A DNA stretch of 64,000 nt. Origin: Alphaproteobacteria bacterium. GTDB taxonomy: Bacteria; Pseudomonadota; Alphaproteobacteria; Rhodobacterales; Rhodobacteraceae. Position numbers and translations under genes: made by a program. Positions 17,551 to 26,114 of this stretch are shown piece by piece. Under the pieces are notes generated by a model. It was not told where the DNA came from. It worked only from the letters and a program-made list of their open reading frames with translations, and did not search any database. The DNA is taken from positions 1-64,000 of the forward strand of contig JAUIFH010000011.1 of NCBI GenBank assembly GCA_030429495.1. Direction: 5' to 3'. Every line of letters starts with the position of its first letter. The first letter of the stretch is position 1.

Positions 17551-18357
17551 TCATTTGCCGCCCCCGGCGGTGTCGGTGCCGCCGCGGGTCAGGTAATAGG
17601 CGCCCAGAATGGGCAGGAAAGTCACAAGAACGACGATCATCGCCACGACGTTCGTCACGGGCCGCTGCCGGGGCCGCACCAGTTCCTCCAGCATCCAGAT
17701 TGGCAGGGTCTGCTGCTGACCGGCGGTGAAGGTCGTCACGATCACCTCGTCGAACGAGAGTGCAAAAGCCAGCATCCCGCCTGCCAGAAGCGCGGTCGAG
17801 ATATTCGGCAGGATCACATGCCGGAAGGTCTGGAACCCGTTCGCGCCGAGATCGGCAGAAGCCTCGATGAGGGACCCCGAAAGCCGCCGGAACCGCGCAA
17901 CCGCGTTATTATAGACGACGACAATGCAGAACGTGGCATGGCCAAGCACGATGGTCAGCGTCGAAAACGGTATCTCGCCGAGGCTGAAGGCGGAGCGGAG
18001 CGAGATACCGGTGATGATGCCGGGCAGCGCGATGGGCAGGATCACCAGAAGCGACACCGCCTCTCGCCCGAAGAACTTCGCACGGCTGACGGCGGCGGCG
18101 CAGAGCGTGCCGAGGATCATCGCGACAAGGGTCGAAATCGCGGCGACCTTCAGCGACAGCCGAAGCGCTGCCCAGACATCGGGCCGGTTCCAGGTGACGG
18201 CGAACCATTTCAGCGTCAGGCCGGGGGGCGGCCATTGGTAGGAGCGGTCCTCGGTCGTGAAGGCATAGACGAAGATCAGAAGCAGCGGCAGGTGCAGGAA
18301 GGCAAGGCCCGCGAAGGCCGCGATCTTCAGTGCGATGGGCGTGCGGTCAGAGTGCAT
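17551..18357 (-). CDS. Polyamine-type ABC transporter permease (YdcV/PotC-like)
   Basis: The 268-residue permease has about six membrane segments and the EAA-type loop ([22 protein letters not shown]). It matches the second permease of spermidine/putrescine importers. Its start overlaps the end of the other permease gene by 11 bases, and patD follows 22 bases later, so all are likely on one message. It would form the membrane channel with the protein encoded at 18347-19276. Confidence 0.88.
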   Translation of the reverse strand: MHSDRTPIALKIAAFAGLAFLHLPLLLIFVYAFTTEDRSYQWPPPGLTLKWFAVTWNRPDVWAALRLSLKVAAISTLVAMILGTLCAAAVSRAKFFGREAVSLLVILPIALPGIITGISLRSAFSLGEIPFSTLTIVLGHATFCIVVVYNNAVARFRRLSGSLIEASADLGANGFQTFRHVILPNISTALLAGGMLAFALSFDEVIVTTFTAGQQQTLPIWMLEELVRPRQRPVTNVVAMIVVLVTFLPILGAYYLTRGGTDTAGGGK

Positions 18358-19276
18358 CGAACGCCCCCTGCCGTTTGGCCATCCAGAGATAGAGGCCCAT
18401 GATCACGATGGGCACGACGGCAAAGGCGGCGGCCAGCGGGATATTCCCGGCGGTGCCCTGATGGGCATAGACCGCCTGTCCGATGAAGAGACGTGAGGAG
18501 CCGACAATCTGGGGAATGATGTAGTCGCCCAAGGTCAGCGAGAACGTGAAGATCGACCCTGCGATGATGCCGGGCATCGCCAAGGGCAGGATGACGTGGC
18601 GCAGGGTCTGGCCCGGACGCGCGCCAAGGTCGTTCGACGCCTCCAGGAGGTTCGCAGGCACCCGTTCCAGTGCGGCCTGAACCGGCAGGATCATGAAGGG
18701 CAGCCAGACATAGAGGAAGACAAGGAAGGTGCCGATATAGCTGACCGAAAGCGAGCCCCCGCCGATCACCGGCAAAGCGAGGATGGCGTTCAGGGCTGCA
18801 CTTGCGCCCACACCGTCCACCGCCCAGGTCAGGATACCTTCCTTGGCAAGGATCAGTTTCCAGGCATAGACCTTGACTAGATAGCTCGACCACAGGGGCA
18901 GCATGACGCCAAGATAGAACAGCGCCTTCATATGCCCCTTGGCGAAGCGGGCGGCGTAGTAGGCGATGGGAAAGGCAATGATTGCGGCGGCCACGGTGAC
19001 GGCGGCAGCCATCAGCGTCGTGCGCAGGATGATGTCGAAATTCGCAGGCCGCAGCAGTTCGGCATAGGTCTTCAGCGTGAACTCGTAATTGATGAGGCCC
19101 GAGAACTCGTCGATGGAAAAGAAGCTCTGGACCAGAAGTGCTGCGAGTGAGCCGATATATATGACGCCAAGCCAGAGAAGCGGCGGGATCAGAAGGACCG
19201 CAAGCAGGACCTTTGGCCGCCTCCAGAAGAGGTCCGACAGGCCCTGCGCGATGCCGGGGCGGGCCGCGGCCATCAC
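18347..19276 (-). CDS. Polyamine-type ABC transporter permease (YdcU/PotB-like)
   Basis: The 309-residue permease has six or more hydrophobic segments and an EAA loop ([22 protein letters not shown]). The N-terminal cytoplasmic stretch ([14 protein letters not shown]) and the long periplasmic loop ([18 protein letters not shown]) are as in PotB-like proteins. Its start overlaps the end of the ATPase gene by 4 bases (ATGA). Confidence 0.88.
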   Translation of the reverse strand: MMAAARPGIAQGLSDLFWRRPKVLLAVLLIPPLLWLGVIYIGSLAALLVQSFFSIDEFSGLINYEFTLKTYAELLRPANFDIILRTTLMAAAVTVAAAIIAFPIAYYAARFAKGHMKALFYLGVMLPLWSSYLVKVYAWKLILAKEGILTWAVDGVGASAALNAILALPVIGGGSLSVSYIGTFLVFLYVWLPFMILPVQAALERVPANLLEASNDLGARPGQTLRHVILPLAMPGIIAGSIFTFSLTLGDYIIPQIVGSSRLFIGQAVYAHQGTAGNIPLAAAFAVVPIVIMGLYLWMAKRQGAFDAL

Positions 19277-20265
19277 GCGTCCTCCATCCGGTGCATGGCG
19301 GCGGCGGTCCAGTTCAGCCCTACGGCCGCGCCTTCGGCAGGGGCATCCTGACCAGCGGGAATGGCCACGGTAAGCTCGTCGCCACCCACATCCACTGTGA
19401 TCCGCTTGATGGCGCCAAGGTAACGTACTGTCGTCACGGTTCCCGAAATCCGGCCCGCTTCCGAGGCAACCGCTTCCATCGCCTCGGCCCTCAGGCTGTG
19501 CCAGGCCTCCGGCCCGCCCGCCCGGCGGCTGAGCGCGGGCGAGAGGACATTGGCCGAGCCTACGAAATCCGCGACAAATCGGGTGCGGGGCCGCTGGTAG
19601 ATATCTTCGGGGCTGCCTTCCTGCACGATACGGCCATCGTTGAAAACGGCAACGCGGTCAGCCATCGAAAGGGCCTCGCCCTGATCATGGGTAACGAAGA
19701 CAAACGTGATGCCGAGTTGCCGTTGCAGCGCCTTCAGTTCGTCCTGCATCGCCTCGCGCAGCTTGAGGTCAAGCGCACCGAGGGGTTCATCGAGCAGAAG
19801 CACGCGCGGGTGGTTCACGAGCGCGCGGGCGAGCGCCACCCGCTGGCGTTGCCCACCCGAAAGCTGCGCGGGTTTCCGGTCGCCGTAGCTGTCAAGTTTG
19901 ACGAGCGCGAGCATCTCTTCCGCGCGGGCGTGGCGCGTGCGTTTTTCGATGCCCTGAACCATCAGCCCGTAGGCCACGTTGTCGCGCACGCTCAGATGCG
20001 GAAAAAGTGCGTAGTCCTGAAAGACCGTGTTCACCGGGCGGCGGTTCGGGGGCAGGTCTTCCGACGTTTCACCGAAGATCCGGACATGGCCCGCCGTGGG
20101 GCGCTCAAAGCCCGAAATCAGCCGCAGGCAGGTGGTTTTGCCAGAGCCGGACGGGCCAAGCATGGCGAAGAACCCGCCTTCCTCGATGGCGATGGAGACA
20201 TCGTCCACGGCGCGAACCGTGCCGAAATGGCGCGAGACGTGGTCGAATTCAACGGCGTAGGACAT
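19273..20265 (-). CDS. Polyamine-type ABC transporter ATPase (YdcT/PotA-like)
   Basis: The 330-residue ATPase has Walker A GPSGSGKTTCLR, the Q-loop VFQDYALFPHLS, signature LSGGQRQRVALARAL and Walker B LLLDEPLGALD. Its C-terminal 100 residues form the TOBE domain found in PotA-type ATPases (VRYLGAIKRITVDV). It powers uptake through the two permeases downstream. The gene is separated from the binding-protein gene by 158 bases with hairpins. Confidence 0.92.
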   Translation of the reverse strand: MSYAVEFDHVSRHFGTVRAVDDVSIAIEEGGFFAMLGPSGSGKTTCLRLISGFERPTAGHVRIFGETSEDLPPNRRPVNTVFQDYALFPHLSVRDNVAYGLMVQGIEKRTRHARAEEMLALVKLDSYGDRKPAQLSGGQRQRVALARALVNHPRVLLLDEPLGALDLKLREAMQDELKALQRQLGITFVFVTHDQGEALSMADRVAVFNDGRIVQEGSPEDIYQRPRTRFVADFVGSANVLSPALSRRAGGPEAWHSLRAEAMEAVASEAGRISGTVTTVRYLGAIKRITVDVGGDELTVAIPAGQDAPAEGAAVGLNWTAAAMHRMEDA

Positions 20266-20304
20266 TGGCTATTCCGGGATGCAGGGGCGACGTTCTCCAC
20301 CGCG

Positions 20305-20415
20305 CCCCTCCCCCGTAACGGGGGAGGGAGACGGGAAGGGTAAATGCGGGTTGAGTGGTGGCGTTCCATGCCACACTTCCCCTCGCCGTGTGGAGGTCGG
20401 GGCCGCAAGGCCCCG
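20305..20415 (-). other. Intercistronic hairpins between the ydcS-like and ydcT-like genes
   Basis: Two stems lie in the 158-base gap. One (20398-20415) pairs CGGGGCC with GGCCCCG around a GCAA tetraloop, right after the binding-protein stop. The other (20306-20328) pairs CCCTCCCCCG with its complement. Neither is followed by a T-run. They probably stabilise the upstream binding-protein message or partly stop transcription, so that more binding protein than permease is made. Confidence 0.5.
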
Positions 20416-20423
20416 GTCAGGGT

Positions 20424-21584
20424 TCAGCGTCCGCCGATCACGCCGATATAGTCAGAGACCCAGCGGTAATAGGGCACACAGGCCCCTTCACCCTGCGAGC
20501 AGTTGGAGACCGGCGTGGTCCAGAAACGGATCTTCTCGAAATCGGCCAGACCGTTGGCGTCACAGCCTTCCTGGTTCTGCATTCCGCGTCCGTCGGAACA
20601 GGCGGCGGGTACGGAGGGCACCGCACCGAACCAGACCGAAAGGTCAGATTGCAGGTTCGAGGCGAGCGAATGCTCCATCCACATATAGGCGCAGTTGGGA
20701 TGGGCGGCATCGACATGCATCATCGTCGTGTCGGCCCAGCCGGTGGCCCCTTCCTCGGGCACGACCGAGGCGATGGGTTGACCTTCGCTTTGCAGGATAT
20801 TGACCTGGAACGGCCAGGAGCCGGAGGCCACGACACCCTCGTTCTTGAAGTCGTCCATCTGGATGAAGGCGTCATGCCAGTAACGGTTCACCAGTTCCCG
20901 CTGCCCGCGCAGAAGGTCGAGCGCCGCCTTGTATTGATCCTCGTTCAACTCGTAGGGCGAGGTGATACCTAGCTCGGGCTTGTGCGCCATCAGGTATTGC
21001 GCCGCGTCAGCAATGTGGATCGGCCCGTCATAGGCCTGCACCCGGCCCTTGTTCGACTGTCCGTCGGGCAGGGTCATTTCCTCAAAGACCACGTTCCAGG
21101 ATGTGGGCGGCGTGTCGCCGAAGGCGTCCTTGTTGTACATCAGCACGTTCGGGCCCCACATATAGGGCGTGCCGTAATGGGTGCCATCGACCGTATGCCA
21201 TGGTGCGTCTTTCAGCCGGTCGTCGACCGAGGCCCAGGAGGGGATCAGGTCCACATTGACCGGCTGCACTCGCTTGCCAGCGATCAGGCGCAGGGATGCG
21301 TCGCCCGAGGCGGTAACGAGGTCGAAGCCGCCCTCGTTCATCAGCGCCACCATCTCGTCCGAGGTGTTGGCGGTCTTGACGTTGACCTTGCAGCCCGAGG
21401 TCTCCTCGAACTTCGTGACCCAGTCGAAGGCGGCGTCGGTTTCGCCGCGTTCGATGTAGCCCGGCCATGCGACGATATCGACCTGTCCTTCGCCGGCGCC
21501 GATCTCGGTCGCCATCTGCGCCAGAACAGGCTGCGCCGCGATCAGCGCAGCAACACTCGCGGTCACAAGAATGCGTACGGACAT
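20424..21584 (-). CDS. Polyamine-type ABC transporter substrate-binding protein (YdcS/PotD-like)
   Basis: The 386-residue protein starts with a Sec signal peptide (residues 1-22, ending VLAQ) and continues as a type II periplasmic-binding fold. VDIVAWPGYIERGE and VTKFEETSGCKVNV resemble YdcS/PotD proteins. Six cysteines in the C-terminal third (for example CSDGRG, CDANG, CSQGEGAC) are unusual and could form disulfides in the periplasm. With the downstream genes it makes a complete importer. Confidence 0.88.
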   Translation of the reverse strand: MSVRILVTASVAALIAAQPVLAQMATEIGAGEGQVDIVAWPGYIERGETDAAFDWVTKFEETSGCKVNVKTANTSDEMVALMNEGGFDLVTASGDASLRLIAGKRVQPVNVDLIPSWASVDDRLKDAPWHTVDGTHYGTPYMWGPNVLMYNKDAFGDTPPTSWNVVFEEMTLPDGQSNKGRVQAYDGPIHIADAAQYLMAHKPELGITSPYELNEDQYKAALDLLRGQRELVNRYWHDAFIQMDDFKNEGVVASGSWPFQVNILQSEGQPIASVVPEEGATGWADTTMMHVDAAHPNCAYMWMEHSLASNLQSDLSVWFGAVPSVPAACSDGRGMQNQEGCDANGLADFEKIRFWTTPVSNCSQGEGACVPYYRWVSDYIGVIGGR

Positions 21585-21696
21585 CCCAATTCTCCCTGTT
21601 TGCTGTGAAAACGCGCGCGGGTTCTCCCGTCTTCGCGGATTGGGGGAAGTCTGCCCTCCTGCAGGATTTTCGCAAACTCAAAATTCAGAAGAGTGT

Positions 21697-21713
21697 TATC
21701 GGTTTTGCCGATA
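21697..21713. promoter_or_regulatory. Candidate LysR-type operator upstream of the ydcS-like gene
   Basis: TATCGG-TTTTG-CCGATA is a perfect 6-bp inverted repeat in the 150-base gap between the LysR gene and the transporter operon. Its interrupted dyad fits LysR-type recognition sites. It lies about 115 bases upstream of the first transporter gene. Confidence 0.4.
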
Positions 21714-21734
21714 TCTCTAGCGCTGCGGTCCGGG

Positions 21735-22628
21735 TCAGAACGAACTTTGCGCCAGCCGCACGAAATCGCGCGCGATTTCGGACAAGGGGGCACCGCGCCG
21801 CCAGGCCATACCGACCTGCACCGTGGGCAGGTCGCCCGAAACATCCCTGATCTCGATCCGGTCACCTTCCAGCGACCATGGCCGGTAGATAAGATCGGGC
21901 AGAATGGCGAGTCCGACGCCGGTCGCGACAAGGCTGCGCACCGCCTCCACGGACCGGGTGCGGAATGCCACTTCGGGCCGGACGCGGAGCGAGGCCATGA
22001 GCCGCTCGGTGCTTTCCTCAATCTCCTCCAGCGACAGCATGATCAGCGGTTCGCGGGCGACCTCGTCAAGTTCAATCGCCTCTTTCGCGGCGAGCGGATG
22101 ACCCAGCGGCAACCAGAGCCGCATAGCCGAGGCCGCAATGCTTTCGACCTGAAAGGCGTGGCGGTTGTGCAGGTTGGACACAAGAAGGAATGCCACGTCT
22201 ATCTCGCCCCCGATCAGCAGGTGTTCGAGATACTCCCCGGAATCCTCGATGGCAGAGATACGCACCGCCGGAAAAGTCCGCCGGAACCGCGACAGCGTCT
22301 CGGCCAGCCCGTAGCCGGCAACAAGCGAGGTAACGCCGAGCCTGAGCTCTCCTGTCCGGTCGGCCCCCTCGATCTGGAAGGCACGCCGGGCGTCCGAGAC
22401 GTCATCCCGGATCTTCCGCGCATGGCGCAGGAACTGGTGTCCGGCATTGGTGATCGCGATGCCGCGCGCGCGGCGTTCAAACAGCGTTATCCCGAGATCG
22501 GCTTCCAGCGCCTTGATTGCCTCGGTTACGGAGGATTGCGATATGGTCAGTGCCTTGGCCGCGCCAGACACGCTGCCATGCTCCGCGGCAGCGACGAAGA
22601 ACTGAAGCTGTCTGAGCGTGAATGCCAT
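21735..22628 (-). CDS. LysR family transcriptional regulator
   Basis: The 297-residue protein has the LysR N-terminal helix-turn-helix (residues 1-60, with GSVSGAAKALTISQSSVTEA) and a two-lobed effector domain (GELRLGVTSLVAGYGLAETL; VRSLVATGVGLAILPDLI). The ATG at 22628 gives the standard MAFTLRQLQFF start, so an upstream ATG at 22673 was rejected. The polyamine-type operon begins 150 bases downstream on the same strand with a dyad between, so it probably activates that operon in response to a polyamine-related ligand; this is inferred from position. Confidence 0.88.
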   Translation of the reverse strand: MAFTLRQLQFFVAAAEHGSVSGAAKALTISQSSVTEAIKALEADLGITLFERRARGIAITNAGHQFLRHARKIRDDVSDARRAFQIEGADRTGELRLGVTSLVAGYGLAETLSRFRRTFPAVRISAIEDSGEYLEHLLIGGEIDVAFLLVSNLHNRHAFQVESIAASAMRLWLPLGHPLAAKEAIELDEVAREPLIMLSLEEIEESTERLMASLRVRPEVAFRTRSVEAVRSLVATGVGLAILPDLIYRPWSLEGDRIEIRDVSGDLPTVQVGMAWRRGAPLSEIARDFVRLAQSSF

Positions 22629-23013
22629 TCCCAGGTCCGTTGACGCACAGCCCAAGGGACTTCGGTGTCCCACTGAGTTCGGGGATCATGTTCCCGTCAG
22701 GCGTTCCGGATAGGTTTAGCTACGAATGATCCGGTTGGACAGCAAAGTCTGGCGATATGCCGGACGGGGGAAAGACCGGATATCAGGCCTTCTCTGTCAC
22801 CCGGCCCGCGTTGTTGCGCCCGGGTTCCGTTCCGAGCCTGGCGCCCCGAAACGGCCGTGGATATCCGGCACTACATGGGACCGGTGCGTCGTCAACCAGC
22901 TACCGCTCCGATCATCACATTCCGGTTTCGAACGTCATGGCATCCGGCGGTCCCGGTTGGCGAGTTCCAGCACTGCACGAACGTTCCGGCCGCCGGACGG
23001 CGACGCCCGCAGG
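22629..23013. other. 385-base intergenic stretch without a recognisable gene
   Basis: Frames on both strands are either short or consist of the low-complexity Arg/Ser/Pro composition of shadows. I see no RNA fold, repeat or remnant of a known protein. It holds the LysR promoter and marks the right border of the accessory region. Confidence 0.5.
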
Positions 23014-23307
23014 TCAGCTCTCGCCGATCACCGCCTCTTCGCGGGCGATCGACCAGTCGATGAGCCGCCGCCAGAGCGCGTCGACCAGTCCGGGGTCGAG
23101 TCCTTCGCTTGCGGCGCGGGTGCGGACCTTCGCCAGCACCTCCTCGACCCGCTCGTCGATCCGCGCGGGCAGACCCAGATCGGGCTTGAGTTCGCTTGCG
23201 CGGTCGATATAGCCAGCGCGTTCGGACAGCAGTTTCACGAGCGCAGCATCGATCCGGTCGATCTCCGCCCGGAGATCCGCCATCGTCGCACATTCGGCCG
23301 GCTTCAT
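23014..23307 (-). CDS. Chorismate mutase (AroQ class)
   Basis: The 97-residue helical protein matches the stand-alone AroQ fold. MADLRAEIDRIDAALVKLL is the first helix with the active-site arginine, RIDERVEEVL the second, and the end carries the RLIDWSIAREE helix. It turns chorismate into prephenate for Phe and Tyr synthesis. The ATG at 23307 is preceded by a GGAGG-type site; the longer frame is untypical. The separate prephenate dehydratase at 53.1 kb completes the phenylalanine route. A salicylate-type isochorismate-pyruvate lyase is a less likely alternative. Confidence 0.85.
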   Translation of the reverse strand: MKPAECATMADLRAEIDRIDAALVKLLSERAGYIDRASELKPDLGLPARIDERVEEVLAKVRTRAASEGLDPGLVDALWRRLIDWSIAREEAVIGES

Positions 23308-23390
23308 CACTCCGCCTCCGCTACCCGTTCGCCGGTTGTCATAGCGGGCAAGGGCCGGCTTCACAATGCGCCAAGATAGCCCGCTCGGCG

Positions 23391-24281
23391 TCAAATCCAC
23401 TTGGCAAGCGGCGGCAGGCTCATCAGGACGGCATTGGCGTCATGGCCGGTCTCCAGGCCGAATTTCGTACCCCGGTCATAGACCAGGTTGTATTCTGCAT
23501 AGAGACCACGATGCACCAGCTGCGTCTCGCGCTCTGCCTCGCCCCACGGCATGTCGCGCCGCCGCTCGGTCACCGGCACGAAGGCCGGCAGGAAAGCGCG
23601 GCCGACGGCTTCGGTGAAGGCGAAGTCGGCCTCCCAGTCGCCGCTGTTCAGATCGTCGTAGAAGATGCCGCCGACGCCACGTGCACGCCCGCGATGGGGG
23701 ACGAAGAAATACTCGTCAGCCCAGGACTTGAAGCGGGGATAATAGCCCGGATCATGTGCGTCACAGGCGGCTGCAAGTGCTGCATGGAAATGGCTGGTAT
23801 CCTCGGCATATTCGATGCAGGGGTTGAGGTCTGCGCCGCCGCCGAACCACCAGGCATGGGGCGTCCAGAACATGCGTGTGTTCATGTGGACGGCCGGCGT
23901 GTGCGGGTTCTGCATGTGCGCGACAAGGCTGATGCCGGATGCCCAGAAGCGCGGGTCGTCCGCCATTCCCGGGACGCCGCGCGCGGCCATCGCGCCTTGC
24001 GCTTTCTGCGACAGCGCACCGTGAACGGTCGAGACGTTGACGCCGACCTTCTCGAACACCCTGCCGCCGCGCATGACACTCATGATCCCGCCGCCGGCAT
24101 CCTCGCCGTTCCCGCCTGCCCGGCGCGTCTTGCTGACCTCGAACCGCCCGGCGGCGTGGTCCGCAAAAGGACCCGTTGTCTGGCTGTCCTCGAGCGCCTC
24201 GAAGGCCGCGACGATCTCGTCCCGGAGCGCCCGGAACCAGGCCGAGGCGTGGTGTTTGTGGATTTCGCAATCAGTCGTCAT
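23391..24281 (-). CDS. hemF: Oxygen-dependent coproporphyrinogen III oxidase
   Basis: The 296-residue protein shows the HemF signature region: WFGGGADLNPCIEYAED, the long insert GYYPRFKSWADEYFFVPHR, and FYDDLNSGDWEADFAFTEAVG, followed by LYAEYNLVYDRGTKFGL. It decarboxylates two propionates of coproporphyrinogen III in air. The ATG at 24281 starts a normal-length protein. The oxygen-independent counterpart hemN lies at 43.9 kb in the FnrL-controlled block, so the two enzymes likely divide labour by oxygen level. Confidence 0.96.
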   Translation of the reverse strand: MTTDCEIHKHHASAWFRALRDEIVAAFEALEDSQTTGPFADHAAGRFEVSKTRRAGGNGEDAGGGIMSVMRGGRVFEKVGVNVSTVHGALSQKAQGAMAARGVPGMADDPRFWASGISLVAHMQNPHTPAVHMNTRMFWTPHAWWFGGGADLNPCIEYAEDTSHFHAALAAACDAHDPGYYPRFKSWADEYFFVPHRGRARGVGGIFYDDLNSGDWEADFAFTEAVGRAFLPAFVPVTERRRDMPWGEAERETQLVHRGLYAEYNLVYDRGTKFGLETGHDANAVLMSLPPLAKWI

Positions 24282-24478
24282 AGGGCTTTCTCGGTGTCGC
24301 GAACGCGCGAACGGCCTATCACCATTGCATAGGGCCGGCCAGAATGACAATTCCGCGCAGCCCACCGTCCCCGGACCGTTCCGCCGCGGGGACGCTGCGA
24401 CAGGCCGCTCGTGATTTGGTTGTGCCGTCCAACCCGGCTATGCTTTCCCGAAGAACCCTTGCCAGTGAGTCGTGTGTG

Positions 24479-24853
24479 ATGCCCGTTCCCGCCCGCTTCC
24501 TTCCGCTGCTGTTCGTCCTGAGTCTCGCCGCCTGCACCGATCCTGTGGCACGCTGTGCGGGGCCGGAGACGCGGGAACTCAGGACCGTCGAAAAGCTCAT
24601 TGTCGAGACGCGGGAACGGCTGGACCGGGGCTATGTGCTTGAACGCCGTGATACCGGTGCGGCCTTGAATCTCTGCGTCGGAAGCCGCCGCTCGAATGTC
24701 GGCGTCAGCTTCTGCACCGATCCCGGCACCCGCACGCAGGCGGTCGCGATCGACACCGAGGCGGAGAAGCGTAAACTTGCTTCGCTGACGGCGCGACGGG
24801 AAGCATTGCTGGCGCGGATCAACGCGCTGACCGCCCAATGCGCGCCGCGCTGA
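24479..24853 (+). CDS. Small lipoprotein, paralogue A of a tandem pair
   Basis: The 124-residue product begins with a lipoprotein signal ending LSLAAC, a good lipobox with Cys18 as the lipidated residue. The mature part has five further cysteines and a C-terminal helix ([18 protein letters not shown]). It resembles the next gene's product: both share the patterns C-x5-TRELRT-x3-LI-ET, RGY, and VAIDT/P-E-RKLA-L-RR-AL. I know no named family. The ATG at 24479 was chosen as it opens the signal peptide; a weak upstream purine stretch precedes it. Confidence 0.65.
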   Translation: MPVPARFLPLLFVLSLAACTDPVARCAGPETRELRTVEKLIVETRERLDRGYVLERRDTGAALNLCVGSRRSNVGVSFCTDPGTRTQAVAIDTEAEKRKLASLTARREALLARINALTAQCAPR

Positions 24854-24867
24854 GCCGGAGAAGCGAC

Positions 24868-25269
24868 ATGCGCAATCAATCCGCCTTTGCCCTCGCCCTC
24901 ATCACCCTGCTCGCGGCCTGCGGCACACCACAGGAACAGTGCATCCGCACCGCCACGCGCGAACTACGTACGCTCGACATGCTGATCGCCGAAACCGAAG
25001 CCAGCCTTGCCCGTGGTTACACCTACGAAACGCGCGAGGTGGTACGCCATGTCTGGACCCGCTGCGACGATTTCGTCGGCCTCGGCCCCCATCACCACCG
25101 CCGGATGTGTTTTGAGCCGGTAACGGACACCGTCCGCCACCCGGTCGCGATCGACCCGACGGTCGAGAACCGCAAGCTCGCCGCGCTGAAGGATCGGCGC
25201 GCGGCACTCGCAGCCCGCGCACGGGTCGAGGTCGATGCCTGCCGTGCACGCTTTCCCGAGGATCAGTAG
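24868..25269 (+). CDS. Small lipoprotein, paralogue B of a tandem pair
   Basis: The 133-residue product has a lipoprotein signal ending LITLLAAC with a GTP mature start. The mature protein shares [18 protein letters not shown] and [19 protein letters not shown] with paralogue A, so the pair arose by tandem duplication. A histidine cluster (GPHHHRRMC) in B is absent from A. GGAGAAG precedes the start, 14 bases after the end of A. Function is unknown; both are predicted to be envelope-anchored. The 3' end overlaps the convergent SDR gene by 7 bases. Confidence 0.72.
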   Translation: MRNQSAFALALITLLAACGTPQEQCIRTATRELRTLDMLIAETEASLARGYTYETREVVRHVWTRCDDFVGLGPHHHRRMCFEPVTDTVRHPVAIDPTVENRKLAALKDRRAALAARARVEVDACRARFPEDQ

Positions 25270-26072
25270 GCGGGCGCAGCCACCGGGTCGATAAGACCGC
25301 GGCCGCCGTCGATGGTCAGGATCTGACCGGTCACGAAGCCGGACCCTTCGGAAGCGAGGAATTGTGCGGCGTTGGCCAGTTCCGAAGGCGGTGCGATTTT
25401 TCCAAGCGGCGTTCCCCCGGCAATCACGTCATGCCAGTCGGGGTTCTCACCCAGCCTTTCCTGCAGGCTCGCGCTCATGATGCTGGCGATGGCGATCCCG
25501 TTTACCCGGATCCGTTCCGGCGCGAGAACCACCGCCAATGTGCGGGTCGCCTGATCGAGCGCGGCGCCCGCGATCGAATAGGAAAGAAGCTCCGGCTGGA
25601 CGAGGCGGGCAGCGAGTGTCGAGATATTGATGATCGACCCGATCTGCCCCTCTTCACGCCCTTCCTTTTCGGCCTGCGCGATCATCCGTTTCGCGGCCAT
25701 CTGGCTCAGCCGCAGCGCCCCCATCAGATTTTGGCGCAGCATCGCGTCAAGCGCCGGATCGTCCGGATTGAGCGGGTCGGAGGTCAGGAAACCGCGCTGC
25801 GCGTTCACGACGATGTCGATCCGTTCGAATGCGTCGACCGTCGCCGAGAGCAGGTTCGCAACCGTCAGCTTCTGGCTCAGATCGCCGCCAAAGCTGCGGA
25901 TGTTGCCCTCTTCGGCCGCCTCGGCGCCGATTTCCTCGGCAAGTTTCGCCTCGTCGCTGTCGGCGAACATGACCCGCGCGCCGCGATCGACGAAGTGGCG
26001 CGCGATGGCAAGGCCGATGCCGCGCGCGGCCCCGGTGACGATGGCGGTTTTGCCGGAGATGGTCAGTGACAT
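25263..26072 (-). CDS. Short-chain dehydrogenase/reductase-like protein lacking the catalytic lysine
   Basis: The 269-residue protein has an SDR Rossmann fold with [10 protein letters not shown] at the cofactor site and the catalytic Ser region [11 protein letters not shown]. In place of YxxxK it has YSIAG ([11 protein letters not shown]), so the usual active-site lysine is a glycine, and NNAG reads NAQRG. It may therefore bind a nucleotide without normal oxidoreductase chemistry, or use a different base. The C-terminal [11 protein letters not shown] is typical of SDRs. Confidence 0.8.
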   Translation of the reverse strand: MSLTISGKTAIVTGAARGIGLAIARHFVDRGARVMFADSDEAKLAEEIGAEAAEEGNIRSFGGDLSQKLTVANLLSATVDAFERIDIVVNAQRGFLTSDPLNPDDPALDAMLRQNLMGALRLSQMAAKRMIAQAEKEGREEGQIGSIINISTLAARLVQPELLSYSIAGAALDQATRTLAVVLAPERIRVNGIAIASIMSASLQERLGENPDWHDVIAGGTPLGKIAPPSELANAAQFLASEGSGFVTGQILTIDGGRGLIDPVAAPAY

Positions 26073-26114
26073 GTGGGTTCCGAGTATGATTCTGCCGCGG
26101 CAGGTTAGTGGATT

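Noticed and set aside
22629-23013. Possible decayed gene in the gap before chorismate mutase
   Set aside because: None of the six frames gives a recognisable protein fragment.
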